From Lingula anatina (Eukaryota; Brachiopoda; Lingulata; Lingulida; Lingulidae): 27,771 nt of DNA. Numbering within the stretch: position 1 is the stretch's first letter; every line of letters begins with the position of its first letter. The stretch spans positions 51,327-79,097 of the forward strand of contig NW_019776080.1 in the NCBI RefSeq assembly GCF_001039355.2, given 5' to 3'. A model generated the notes under the pieces. The model was given only the letters and a program-made list of their open reading frames with translations, was not told where the DNA came from and did not search any database. Shown here in pieces: positions 1 through 9,902 of the stretch. The position numbers were made by a program, and so were the translations under genes.

Positions 1-58
1 CTCTTATCATATTGCATTGCTTTTTAGTGCTCTTATCATATTGCATTGCTTTTTAGTG
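1..58. repeat. short tandem duplication, unit about 29 bp
   Basis: The first 58 bases are two back-to-back identical copies of a 29-base unit beginning CTCTTATCATATTGC and ending in TTTTTAGTG. The array may continue to the left of the window. Each unit ends in a pyrimidine-rich run followed by AG, so it resembles a duplicated acceptor site, but no coding sequence follows. Confidence 0.8.
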
Positions 59-1507
59 AATAAGTTGCTAGAACATGAATGGGACTCTGTTTGCACTTGT
101 ATGAAAATCTATGAAACAGAGTTATTCACAAAATCATCCTTGATAGTGAAAATGTAGACTTATGTCTAATATTAAAATGGACAGGAAAAGGAAGAGAAAA
201 CATGCACTTCTCTCAATCACTTTATGTCAAATAGACATAAAAGCTCTATCCATAGTGATGACTGCACATATCAGTGATTTTATAAAATCTTGAAACAAAA
301 AAAATCCAAGAGGCAAAGTACTAATAGTGCTGTACAGAGTCAACTGTCAATAATAGCACGTGCCATAGAGATAAACAATTAAGAGGTTGCTAAATTTAGG
401 TAATTTTTGTCAATGGATGAATAAATTCAGTCATAAGGAATAAAGTGCACTGGTTGATCAGAGCTGGCATAACACTTGTCAGACAAAAATGCACTAGCAT
501 GGGTGAATCAGAAAACACTTGTTTGTCACAGGTTTATAGATGAATTCATCTCCTATATTTGTATGCACTGATTTTAGTGTGAGCATGCAATATGCACCCT
601 GATCAATTTTTTGTGGTGTATGGGTTAAATGGTGAGCTGTTAATCAATTTAGTGTGCACATGCTTATGGGTTGGGAACTCGATGTGTTTTTTTTTTTTTA
701 CCAAAAAAAGTTTTTGCAGTATGTGATGCTCTAGACACAAGTTTTAAGCGATCATTTATTTTAAAGTTAAAATTGAAGTTTGATAAGCAAAATAACTTGA
801 GAATATAGATTTATTGCCATTTTATTGATTAACAGTAACCAGTTGCATGTTCTTTGTCAGTTTACCATACGTTTATTTTGACAAACAATTCAAACAATTC
901 CAAAGGAAATACACAAAGGCATCAAGGTTATTGCTAAACTACCTCCCTGACATGAAAATTGAGTTCACTTTTAAGAAAGTGACGTCTCTTTTCTGTGATA
1001 GTTACTATTTCCTTAGGAATTTTTTGGGTGGTAACTCAAATAGTTTTTTATGTGCCAGATTAAGCAATTCGCATTTTTTCTTATGTGCTTTCATTTTACT
1101 TGCAGAAGATCTGTTATAGATAGTAAATCTGAGGTACTGAGTCTTAATTTATACACAATTTAAGATGTAAATATGCAAAAAAACTAACAAATAAATAAAT
1201 GCTTATTATGATCTTTCATTAGTTACTGAGCTGTTCCTAACCATGCTTTTTGAATTTTTGTTTCTTTTTTTTTTTTAGTTTTTTGCATTTATTTTTTTTA
1301 ACTTACTTGTGATATGTAAAATCAAGTTAAGATTTGAATTTGGCAATGTTCATACATATTTCATCTAATACCGAAAAAGATTTGTAAGATAATTTAGCTT
1401 TTATGTTGACAACTAATGCAAATTATTGGCTATTGTGTATTTTTGATGAGAAATGTCCAGCTTTGATCTACATTTTATACTAATGTCAACTTTGAAATAA
1501 TGTTTAG
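59..1507 (+). other. probable ATP8A intron, no exon recognised
   Basis: This AT-rich stretch ends in an acceptor (ATGTTTAG) directly before the first recognised flippase exon. That exon begins with the third base of a codon, so another coding exon must lie upstream. I found no matching upstream flippase exon here, and it is probably outside the window. Only homopolymer T runs (near 687 and 1267) stand out. Confidence 0.55.
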
Positions 1508-3990
1508 ACTCACAGAGACGGCACGGTTGCTGCGGAATGTGTTCACACGACCATCAACAGCAACCATTCAGGCACCAGAAGCTCAACAGAGAGATCGTGA
1601 GTAATGAGTTACAGTAGACTGTATTTGAAAACTTAAAAAATCAAAATGTTTGTTTGTTTTCTGCAGATTTACACTCACTTTTGTTGATATAATCTTGGTC
1701 CACCCCCCCCCCCCCCCTCCCCTCCCAAGTCTTAAAATATGTTTACACAATCGTCAGTGGATTGTCTTCCCTCATTCAGATAATCGTCAGCGGAGTGTGA
1801 CGCACTCGTGTATGTCACATAACCCTCGCTGACTTGGGGTCTGTCTATGATATATATTTATTCTTAACTCAATTTAGTCTCCAAAGAAAAATATACAATA
1901 ATAACAATATATAAAACACTGAATTCTCCTACTTCTTTCAGAAAAGTACCCCTCCATCCATGAAATATATACAATGATAACAATATATAACACACTTAAT
2001 TCAATTCCCTTTCCAGAGAATTACCCCCAACTCCCTAATGAAGGTGATGAATACTTACGTCTATGATAAAGATGTGGCCGTGGCCGCAGTTGGTAAGTAA
2101 ATCACTAATCTGTATACATGACATAGAAATTCTCAGCTCTGGATAATTCATCTTTTGAAGTTGTTAATTTAAAAGTCACTTAAGACTCCTGAAATGGTGT
2201 ATATTGTGTTGTATGTTGTAAGAGCTTTAACTACTAGACGTGTTCATTGGCTTTCTTGGATGGACAAAAGTTTCCTGGTGGATGCTGTTGACTTAAATAG
2301 ATGTGGAGCAATCTATTTTTTTTTTTTACTACTCTCTCACGTGTGTGTACTTACACAGTTTGAAGAAAGAAAAGCTTNTTTTTTGAAAAATTTTTTCCCC
2401 CCCCCCCCCCCCCCCCACTCCATTGACTGTGCTGCACTTGAGGATTTTTTTTTTTTTTTTAATAGCCCCAAGATGTTGGACTATAGCCCCATCCAGAATA
2501 AATTATCCATATACTAAATGATCTGCTGACTAACTTTGGCCAACTCCACTTCAGAAGCGATGCCCCTGATTCTCGATGGTTTCCCAGCCTACACATGGGC
2601 CATTAAACGGATTTCATTTTGGCCCTGAGGTTTAATTGCAAGGCCCCTGCTGGGACGGGGCATGTGGAGGCGGGGAGACCATCATGGAATTATTGGCATC
2701 GCTTTTGAACCGGGGTCAGTCATATTTAGTGGGCAGATCAGTTAGTACTCGGATCATCTATTCTGAATGGGGCCTAGTTTATTTTCTGCTGTTCGTATTG
2801 GAAATATTATGTATTACGCTGACATATAAAACTAAAGCTTACAATGTTAACATTTAATCCATCTTTCAGACGGTTATGCTTTCTCCCAGGAGGAAGGCGG
2901 GGCAGTGGCATTGGTAAGTGTCAAAGCAGAAAGGCTGTGATCTCACAGAAGAAATTTCTTTCTAAATAAATCTTGTAATGCTTGGCGTTTGATTAAATAA
3001 TTATTTCTTCTTAAAAAACTGACAAAAAGAGATCATTCATTAATAGTTAGATACAAGTTTACTACTGAAGAATTCATTTCCCTTTATATGCACTATAATA
3101 ATGACTAAACTTTACCAGTACATGTAATAGTTAATTGATTTGCTTTAAAAAAGTTTGCAATTGCTTTGAATAGTTTAAGTCATCTATTTAATCATTTTCA
3201 TTTTATTTTGACCCATTAATATGCTTTTAACACATTCATTATCACCTGTTCTGTTCTGAATTTCTGTAGGAACACATGGGTTTTTTGTCACCTAGGTATA
3301 GCCCCAAGTACAGCTTTGCTTCAGAGGCACTATGATAATCTTTCCTCTATGGGGGAGGGGAAAAAATTTCTTCTGGTTTTCTTTATTTATACCTCGCCCC
3401 CTGTGATTTAAGAACCAATATATTGAATTTACGAAGAAATAAAGATGTGATTAAATCCTTAATTTATTTTGTCCACTCTCATGTTTTATAATTCTGAACC
3501 AATATATCTGAAAAAAAAATGTGATTACACCAAGTTATGTATACCTGTTGTGAACCTTATTCTTCTGAGACACCTTGCTTGAATTTAATTTTTTTTTTTT
3601 AATTTCAGTTGCCTTGAATAAATTCATAACATCTTGGGCGAATAATGTTGTTGTTTTTTTTTTTTTAGATTCTGAAATCTCTACTTTGAAACCAGATTTT
3701 CATATCAGAGAAGAAAATCCTCTCCCTGTTTCACCATGATAAATACCTTCAATTTTCTCTTCACCTGTTGTGCTTCTATCTCAGTGCTCTTGTACCGCAG
3801 AATGTGGTTCTATTGCTTATGCTGCATTAAGACATATGTATGAACAATATGATTTGTAAATTGTAAGAAATTCTACCTTGGTTGGAAAGAAAGATATAAG
3901 GAAAGAAAGAACTTTCCCTTTCCTAAGTTTAACTAGTTCACAGCTTATTTTTATGTCTGAGACTCAGTGGAGTATCTCAGCACAGAATTT

Positions 3991-4033
<43 letters not shown>

Positions 4034-4943
4034 TTGGGGGGGGGGGGCACAGGGAGTTTTAACTGCCTTGAATAATTAGATCCAGAATTGATTCTATTAA
4101 GCAGTGATCTAGTTCAACTCCTATAAGTGCCTTATTACTTGCTTAGTCTTTCTTTTTCATCAACCAAGAATCTTGGGTATGAAGTCAAAATTCTTGTGTC
4201 AGTTAGCATATGGTCAACTTTTAAATTGCTATTATTCTTTATCTAGAATATACGCTGGTGATTATGACACAATGTATTATAAATACAAGTCAGTATTAGA
4301 AGTTAGGTTTATAAATTGTTACGGTCTTTCATATGTAAGGTTTTAGTGAATAAATATGATCTAAAAAGATGATCTAGATAAAACTTAAATCAAACTTGGT
4401 TGCAGTAAATGTTTGAAGTGGTTTTCATATTAGTTTTTACAAAACCATATTGATTTCAACTCTAGAAGAAATACTTAAAGTGTGCGTTCTCACACATGCA
4501 CGTGCACGTGCGCGCACACTATAGTCCCAGAGTTAAGCTGTGAATATCAGTATTATGAAGGATAACCATGCAATCAATACATTTTATATGACACACATCT
4601 CACATTAATTCAAAATAAGTGTGAATGAAATATGTATCATCACTGCCAAGAATTATCACAAAAAGTTGTCTTTAGGCTTGAACATAACTAGAAGACCTCT
4701 CTTTTCTGTTAGTTGAGTTAAAATACGGTAAAAAAAACAAAAACAAATTAAATTATCAAGTTTCTTGCACTGAAGCCAGGATATTAAATAGAAATTTTAC
4801 ACATTTTGTTCAATATTGGTCATTTTAAAATTTTAAATCTGAGCTTGTTAACCCATTTTAAAATTTTGACATTTTTTCTTGTATTCCAGTCGACTGTAAT
4901 CCGACAGTATGACACGTCTGATCGAAAACCTGATGGTTCATAA
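1508..4943 (+). CDS. ATP8A: C-terminal end of ATP8A-type phospholipid flippase (P4-ATPase), 3 coding exons
   Basis: Coding exons are 1508-1596, 2870-2913 and 4890-4943 (stop TAA), each with canonical acceptor and donor sites. Exon 1508-1596 starts in phase 2 and reads LTETARLLRNVF, matching the SLTERAQLLKNVF stretch I recall in human ATP8A1. It ends in phase 1 and joins exon 2870 to give HGYAFSQEEGG. The last exon adds STVIRQYDTSDRKPDGS, equivalent to the SEVIRAYDTTKQRP end of ATP8A1 and the IVRMYDTT stretch of yeast Drs2p. About 61 residues of the cytosolic tail are visible. The ten membrane helices and the catalytic DKTGT site lie to the left of the window. Family knowledge: ATP8A proteins pair with CDC50 subunits and flip phosphatidylserine and phosphatidylethanolamine to the cytosolic leaflet, and the GYAFS motif is part of an autoinhibitory tail. 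The gene is convergent with the HMGB gene to its right. ATP8A1 versus ATP8A2 cannot be decided; an invertebrate would normally have one pre-duplication gene. Confidence 0.87.
1703..1717 (+). repeat. poly-C tract (15)
   Basis: An uninterrupted run of 15 C, followed by TCCCCTCCC, lies in the flippase intron. On the opposite strand it is a G-rich run. Confidence 0.9.
1887..2042 (+). repeat. diverged tandem duplication of an acceptor plus exon start
   Basis: Two copies of about 75 bp lie side by side, roughly 1887-1961 and 1962-2042. Each has an ATATACAAT-ATAACAATATATAA block, then a pyrimidine tract and AG (ending at 1941 and 2016), then an AGTACCCC/AATTACCCC exon-like start and a CCAT/CTAATGAA block. 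The copies are clearly diverged, so this is an old duplication of a 3' splice site rather than an assembly artefact. Confidence 0.7.
2017..2092 (+). other. candidate alternative ATP8A exon with early stop
   Basis: This 76-base segment has a good acceptor before it (CCCTTTCCAG) and a strong donor after it (TTG|GTAAGT). Joined to the phase-1 end of exon 1508-1596, it reads NYPQLPNEGDEYLRL and stops at TGA 2064-2066. Using the upstream duplicated acceptor (exon start 1942) adds exactly 75 bases, with no stop and the same downstream frame. Either form would remove the GYAFS motif. The stop is about 70 bases before the last exon junction, so a transcript that also includes the normal last exons would be a predicted NMD target. 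No expression evidence is available; a chance splice-like pair is possible. Confidence 0.4.
2093..2869 (+). other. ATP8A intron sequence with low-complexity runs
   Basis: The stretch contains a GT-rich patch, a single N at 2378, a 20-base C run at 2397-2416 and a long T run near 2443-2460. A GC-richer block at about 2560-2780 (GCTGGGACGGGGC and nearby) differs in composition from its surroundings and may be an old insertion, but I do not recognise it. It ends in the acceptor ATCTTTCAG before exon 2870. Confidence 0.6.
3988..4047 (+). repeat. (TTTA)n microsatellite plus G12
   Basis: About twelve TTTA units run without interruption and end in 12 consecutive G. The junction of an AT microsatellite and a G homopolymer may mark the end of an old inserted element. 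Confidence 0.9.
4479..4520. repeat. alternating pyrimidine-purine tract inside an inverted repeat
   Basis: Positions 4491-4519 alternate strictly between pyrimidine and purine and include two overlapping CACGTG E-box palindromes. The outer bases AGTGTGCG (4479-4486) and CGCACACT (4513-4520) are reverse complements. Such DNA can form Z-DNA or a hairpin; any regulatory role is inference. Confidence 0.7.
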
Positions 4944-6060
4944 ACCTCTTGCTGGACTGGTACCTCATGTCCAAACACAGAACTGTTCATTCGACTGAGA
5001 GATACCTGGATGACAAGTTATATATCTTAACACAAGCTGATTGAGTCATTGGCCCAATGGTGGACAAATTGCATCTGGAGATACATGTATTGAAATGATG
5101 GGTCTTTACCATCCTGTTGTTTTCGTGTCACTACACGTCACAAATTTACATTACCTCAACAGCCTGGAGTACAAACACATTCGAAAGAGATGATAGTCAT
5201 ATGTCGCTATACTGTAAATTGTAACCTAGAGTGTTAACTGTAGCAAGATTTGACACATAGTTAAGACCATAGTTGTAAATCGTGAAATCTAAATCAAACA
5301 GAATTCCAAAGTATTATTATGTCATATTTTTTACTTTTCATGTCTTGGGCTTGATTAGTGAAATAACAGTCTGTTTATGACAAAACATTTCAGCCATCTG
5401 TTTTACCTCTTTTTGGCTTATATATGCTTTTAAATGTTGAAAACAACAAGAAATCGTCTTTACTGATTAAACTGTTATTATTTTCATTGATCTGATTTTT
5501 TGTTACCATTTTATATTATTTGCTTATAGCTATTATACAGAACATACATAAAATTTAACTTTGTTTTCCATATATTGAATATTTTTGCATATCTTTATTA
5601 TGTGTACTTGCATCACAAGTACAGTGCATATAAAGCGTAAGAAACTTTGTTACGATGAAGGAAGGGGATTTTTGTTTCCTATTGTAAATGATATCTAGAT
5701 GTCTGTTTAACGTATGTGACTTGAAGATTACAAGATTAATGTTATAGTTGTAATATATGTTCTTTTAAATTATCAATTATATATACATTGTAAATGTAAA
5801 GGTGCACTTCTCAAATGCACCAATGGTTTTGTTGGCATACAATTTTCATTGTTGTTACTAGTAAATTAATGTTATATTTTGCATTGACATCAGTGTTCTT
5901 TGCATACAATGGCAGCAAAATATCTTGCCATGTTATTTTTGACATAAGGCAGATTGCTTATCTGTTCTAATATTGAATCAGATATAGTTACAATTAGCTG
6001 TGAGCGTTGGAAATTTAAATGTAATATAATAATAAATAAATGTGATCTCTATTTTGCTTA
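4944..6060 (+). other. ATP8A 3' UTR
   Basis: The sequence follows the TAA stop and runs to an AATAAATAAA block at 6031-6040, the best nearby polyadenylation signal. A later AATAAA at 7081-7086 could give a longer form. A small hairpin, GGTGCA/TGCACC, lies at 5801-5821. No ORF of interest is present. Confidence 0.55.
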
Positions 6061-7740
6061 AATATTTTGTTAAAGATTGTATTCACTAGATGCTAAGAGG
6101 ACAAGGGAAGGACAGGACACCTGCCTGCAGTTTGAATAACCTGATTAATGACTGTAGAACATTACATTTTTGACAACATATGCCCCATTTCACTTCAAAA
6201 TGGGTTAAAGTAATAAGAGAGAGAGAGAGAATGTAGAACATTTGTTATGTAGGATGCATGTAATCAGTTAACTTTCTGATTTTAGTGAGGGTTTCAGAGC
6301 AAGTACGCGTATAATTCAGAAATATATCTTTCATTTTTTGTCAGCCCTTCTCCCCTGTAAATGACAATTTCCCACAAACAAAATGAGGATGGAGGGACAA
6401 AATTGACTTATTAATATCATTTGTAAATCTTCTTTTCTCTTGTATGTGTCATTTTGTTTGGAGATGTTGTCCCCCCGCCCCCCCCCCCCCCTCGGCCTGT
6501 CTATGACAGATATGTATTACTTTGTATTTTTCAAGGGTCACCACTCACCAGGGTGAAATACAAGCCTAAGCTACATTCCTTGAATTCGGTCTAAAACCAT
6601 CTATCCAGTATGTCACTGTAACACACTGTGTTGCAAAAATGTTTAGAAATGTTTTCTTCCCGAAATTGTCAAATTTCACTTTCACGTGTCAGTTTAAGCT
6701 TCTGTCATTTTGGATGTTATTTTTCATTGTGCAGTATGTGTGTTGTAATCACCATTATTGATTTAACTGTTACTTCATGTACAAATTTAAATGAAATTTC
6801 TCAAGGAATGGGGGTTTATTTACAAATATAGATCTTGGTAATTAATTTGAACAACAGTTATCTGTAGAATCATATTTCAATGTCATTGCCCAGGTAAAAA
6901 TTGGAATTGGTTCTAAAAGAAGGATGGAAGGGGGTTATTGAACAAATATATTAAAAATTGGTTTTGATATGCCTTTCATCCCTAAAGAAGTGCAATATTT
7001 TCAAAATCTTATGTGAGAAGCAAATTACGTCTTCTTGGCTGTGTACTTGTTATTCATGAACTGTCATTGTTCTAAGATGGAATAAAAGAATTCTTCTAAT
7101 AACTTCTCATTTTACTGTGAACTGTGGTTCTAACAAAGCAACTTATGCAAGGTTATTACTAAAACAAAAATACAATTAAAAAACAAATTATTCATCTTGC
7201 ACATCAGCACATTTGGGGACTTTCCAGTATTTGAAACTATATTAACTTTGACCAACTAAACAAATGTTTTCCATATTACAAACACTAGATATGTAGTTTT
7301 GAAAATGACCTCTAACAAAATAATTTTGTAAAGCACCCTGCAAATCACTTTTCCTTTTAGGCAATGTGGGTAAGAACTTCTATAACTGAAAACCCAACTT
7401 TCCCTGAAATATAGCTACTTTCTTCAATGCCAATACATGTGCCACCTTCAAATTGTTGATAACTAGAAATCAAATAATAGGTTTCTTTAGATCAAATACG
7501 GGGGGATGTGCTTCATTTTCAGCTCTACTGCTAAAAGCTTCAGGTAGGAACTATTGGAAACAGAGTAATTCAGAATGCGGCCAAGGCATTTTGCTTACAT
7601 CATGAACTGAAAGCATGGCAACACCAGTTTCACTTGGGCTTTATATACTGCCACAATTCCCTTTTTAATTGAAGAGTAAACAATGGTATGTTTTGACCAT
7701 GTGTCAACCAGTCTCCTTATCCCTAAGAAAACAAAATCAG
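6061..7740. other. possible long ATP8A 3' UTR and intergenic gap to HMGB
   Basis: No coding exon is recognised. The stretch has a short (GA)n run near 6218-6230, a C6-G-C14 tract at 6471-6491 and an AATAAA at 7081-7086. The last could end a long flippase transcript of about 2.1 kb of 3' UTR. The remainder separates two genes that converge tail to tail. Confidence 0.5.
6471..6491 (+). repeat. C-rich homopolymer tract
   Basis: Six C, one G, then fourteen C, followed by TCGGCCTGTCTATGA. A similar CTGTCTATGA string also occurs downstream of the poly-C tract at 1703 (near 1840), hinting that the two C tracts may belong to related repeats. Confidence 0.75.
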
Positions 7741-7744
7741 CAGT

Positions 7745-8611
7745 TGATATAAAACCATTTTATTGTTGTTCAAGATAAAACCTGCTCACAACACTAATGA
7801 GAAATAAAAATGTTTCTCTGGATCTGTATACACCAATTCTGTAACAATGCCGTTTTCCCAGCTCATCATCGAGGCCTCTTCTCTATTCACAGCCACTTCC
7901 CGATTTTAATGCAATCTCTTGCCAGATGCAACACAAACAGATGGAAATAGTCAAAAGCTTAAGAATTTCTCAAATGATGACTAAAATTTGACCAATACAG
8001 ATAAAGAGCAAACATTTACTTCTGCTAAAATGAACTCCCAGAAATCCACAGAAAACGAGAAGTAAGTGTTCACAGGGCTCTGTCACCAAGAAACAGAACA
8101 CACAATATACAAGTATAAGCAAAATATAAAACAATCTACTATACAAAGACAATAGCAATGAAAAGATGAATGAATTTCAGAATGTTGCAATTTCTACGTC
8201 AGCAAAAGGTCATTTACTGTGGCATACTATATTTACATCTAAATTTCAAATTTTGGCCTGCAATTTCAAGTATTCACAAGAACTTTTGCTCAGCCCATTA
8301 TGGTATTAAAAAATAATTCTCAGTTACCCAAGCATCTACTTGGTGAAATCTTTCTTTACAAGCAATCTAATAACCATTATGATCTCCTATATACAGCAAT
8401 GAAGATCCATCCAACAAAATGACGGTGGCCATCTCACTTCTGAACATTTTCAAAACTGAATAAAACTCCTTACTGATCAAAACTTAACAGAGAAGTGTCC
8501 AATAGTAGGGAAATATTCAGTGTCTATGCGAGAGAAGGTGAAATTACAGCCTACAAATTAAGTAAGTGCAAGATGGGAGTGGACACGAAAGAAGTTGTAA
8601 TCAAAGACAGT
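7745..8611 (-). other. HMGB 3' UTR
   Basis: On the minus strand this follows the HMGB stop codon. An AATAAA signal (TTTATT on the plus strand, 7759-7764) lies near the low-coordinate end and gives a UTR of about 850 bases. The ORFs seen here on either strand are short and have no recognisable content. Confidence 0.6.
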
Positions 8612-9902
8612 TTATTCATCATCATCATCATCATCCTCATCTTCCTCCTCCTCATCATCTTCCTCTTCCTCCTCACTCTCCTCTTTGGCCTTCTTCTGTG
8701 GAGATGCCTTAGCCTTCTTACTATACGCACTCTTTTCCTGCAAGCACAAACAATATTTATTAAAATGCTGTTGCTAAATATGTAAGTTCGCAATTCCCTG
8801 TACAGCATATCAAATGCAGAATTTTCATTCTAAATATTACTAATTTGCACAGGTTTCACACAAGTACAGATCCTAAATGCAAGTTGACATTATTATAAAA
8901 CCATTTTTAGGTAATGTTCATCAGGATCCCCTATGCTGTATCTGCATTCAAGGTTTAACTCTCCCAGACACACTGATCATTAATTTGTGAAAAACAGACA
9001 ATAGCATTTAGACAAATGCATTCCTTTCAAAAAAAAAAAAAAAAAAAAAAAGTTACCTTTTCATATCTGGCCTTGTCATTGGCAGCCATCTTTTCGAAAG
9101 CACTCTTGTCGGTAACCTTGGACCATTTGTCACCTAACTTCTTAGCAATTTCACCGACGCCCAAGTCTGGAAACTGAGCCCGCAGAGCAGGGCGTTCTTG
9201 GGCACAGAAGAAAAAGAATGCAGACCTGAAATGTGAAAGAGCACAATAAAGTTAAACAAATCAATTATTGTTACTTAGTTTATCAGCCAACACTTGAATG
9301 TGATTGCAATGACACAAATTCTTGAATCTTAAAATGACTCTTAACTTCAAAATACTTACATTCCCCTCTTAGGTGCATTAGGATCCTTCTTCTGCTTCCT
9401 CTTCTTTCCTTTGCCACCAGATTCACCTGGAGGGGGAACATATTTGGCCATCTCTCTCTCATAACGAGCCTTGTCCTTTTCAGCCATTTCTTCAAACCTC
9501 TTTTTTTCCTTGGCTGTCATACTCTGAAAACAAAGCACATTTTTGACTTAAAATTGATTTTTTTTATTGTTCACTGCAATTTTTAAAACATAAGTATTTC
9601 AAAAGAATAAGAACTAAAAACATTGAAAGGACAATATTCCATACACTTCATACTGCAGAATATTTTACACATAAATAACTGCTGAACCCTATGGTAAAGA
9701 GAAAATATAACTTTTGTTTTCTTTGAATTTTGCCATTTAACAAAATACTTACAGCCCACTTTTCAGAGCACTTCTTGGAGAACTCTCTGAAGTTCACATT
9801 CTCTCCTGGGTGTTTCTTCTTGTGCTCTTCGCGGCACACTTGCACAAAGAACGCATATGAAGACATACGCCCCCTTGGCTTATCTGCATCCTTTTTGCCC
9901 AT
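8612..9902 (-). CDS. HMGB: HMGB1/2-like high mobility group protein, complete (202 aa)
   Basis: Coding exons on the minus strand are 9902-9753, 9523-9360, 9225-9057 and 8737-8612. All have GT/AG borders and phases 0, 2 and 0; they sum to 609 bases, or 202 residues. HMG box A (about residues 8-78) begins [23 protein letters not shown]. Box B (about 97-163) begins [17 protein letters not shown] lysine-rich linker follows ([18 protein letters not shown]), then an acidic tail at 180-202 in which 22 of 23 residues are Asp or Glu. The three redox cysteines of vertebrate HMGB1 (23, 45, 106) have counterparts at 23, 45 and 112. Family role: a non-sequence-specific DNA-bending nuclear chromatin protein, secreted as an alarmin in vertebrates. 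The exon borders (after KWA, inside KRGM, after YEK) fit the vertebrate HMGB layout as I recall it. The acidic tail is shorter than in HMGB1 and close to HMGB2. The start is the only Met before the box and has an 11-base UTR up to an upstream acceptor. Confidence 0.97.
8738..9056 (-). other. HMGB intron with poly-U next to the 5' splice site
   Basis: On the minus strand the donor GTAACT is followed at once by 23 T (plus-strand A run 9029-9051). The intron ends in TTGCAG before the acidic-tail exon. Nothing else is recognised. Confidence 0.85.

Larger units (their letters stand above)
2914..4889 (+). other. last ATP8A intron
   Basis: The intron starts with GTAAGTG and ends with TTGTATTCCAG. 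It carries a (TTTA)n array at about 3988-4035, followed directly by 12 G (4036-4047). It also holds a purine/pyrimidine-alternating segment at 4491-4519. No coding signal is seen. Confidence 0.75.

Noticed and set aside
847-1119. 90-codon ORF in the first flippase intron
   Set aside because: AT-rich composition, no recognisable domain and no splice context; fits a chance ORF.
2017-2092. Reading of the candidate flippase exon in the frame LMKVMNTYVYDKDVAVAAV
   Set aside because: It gives an open link to the GYAFS exon, but requires the exon at 1508 to be read in a frame that loses the ATP8A similarity; the phase-1 frame is the right one.
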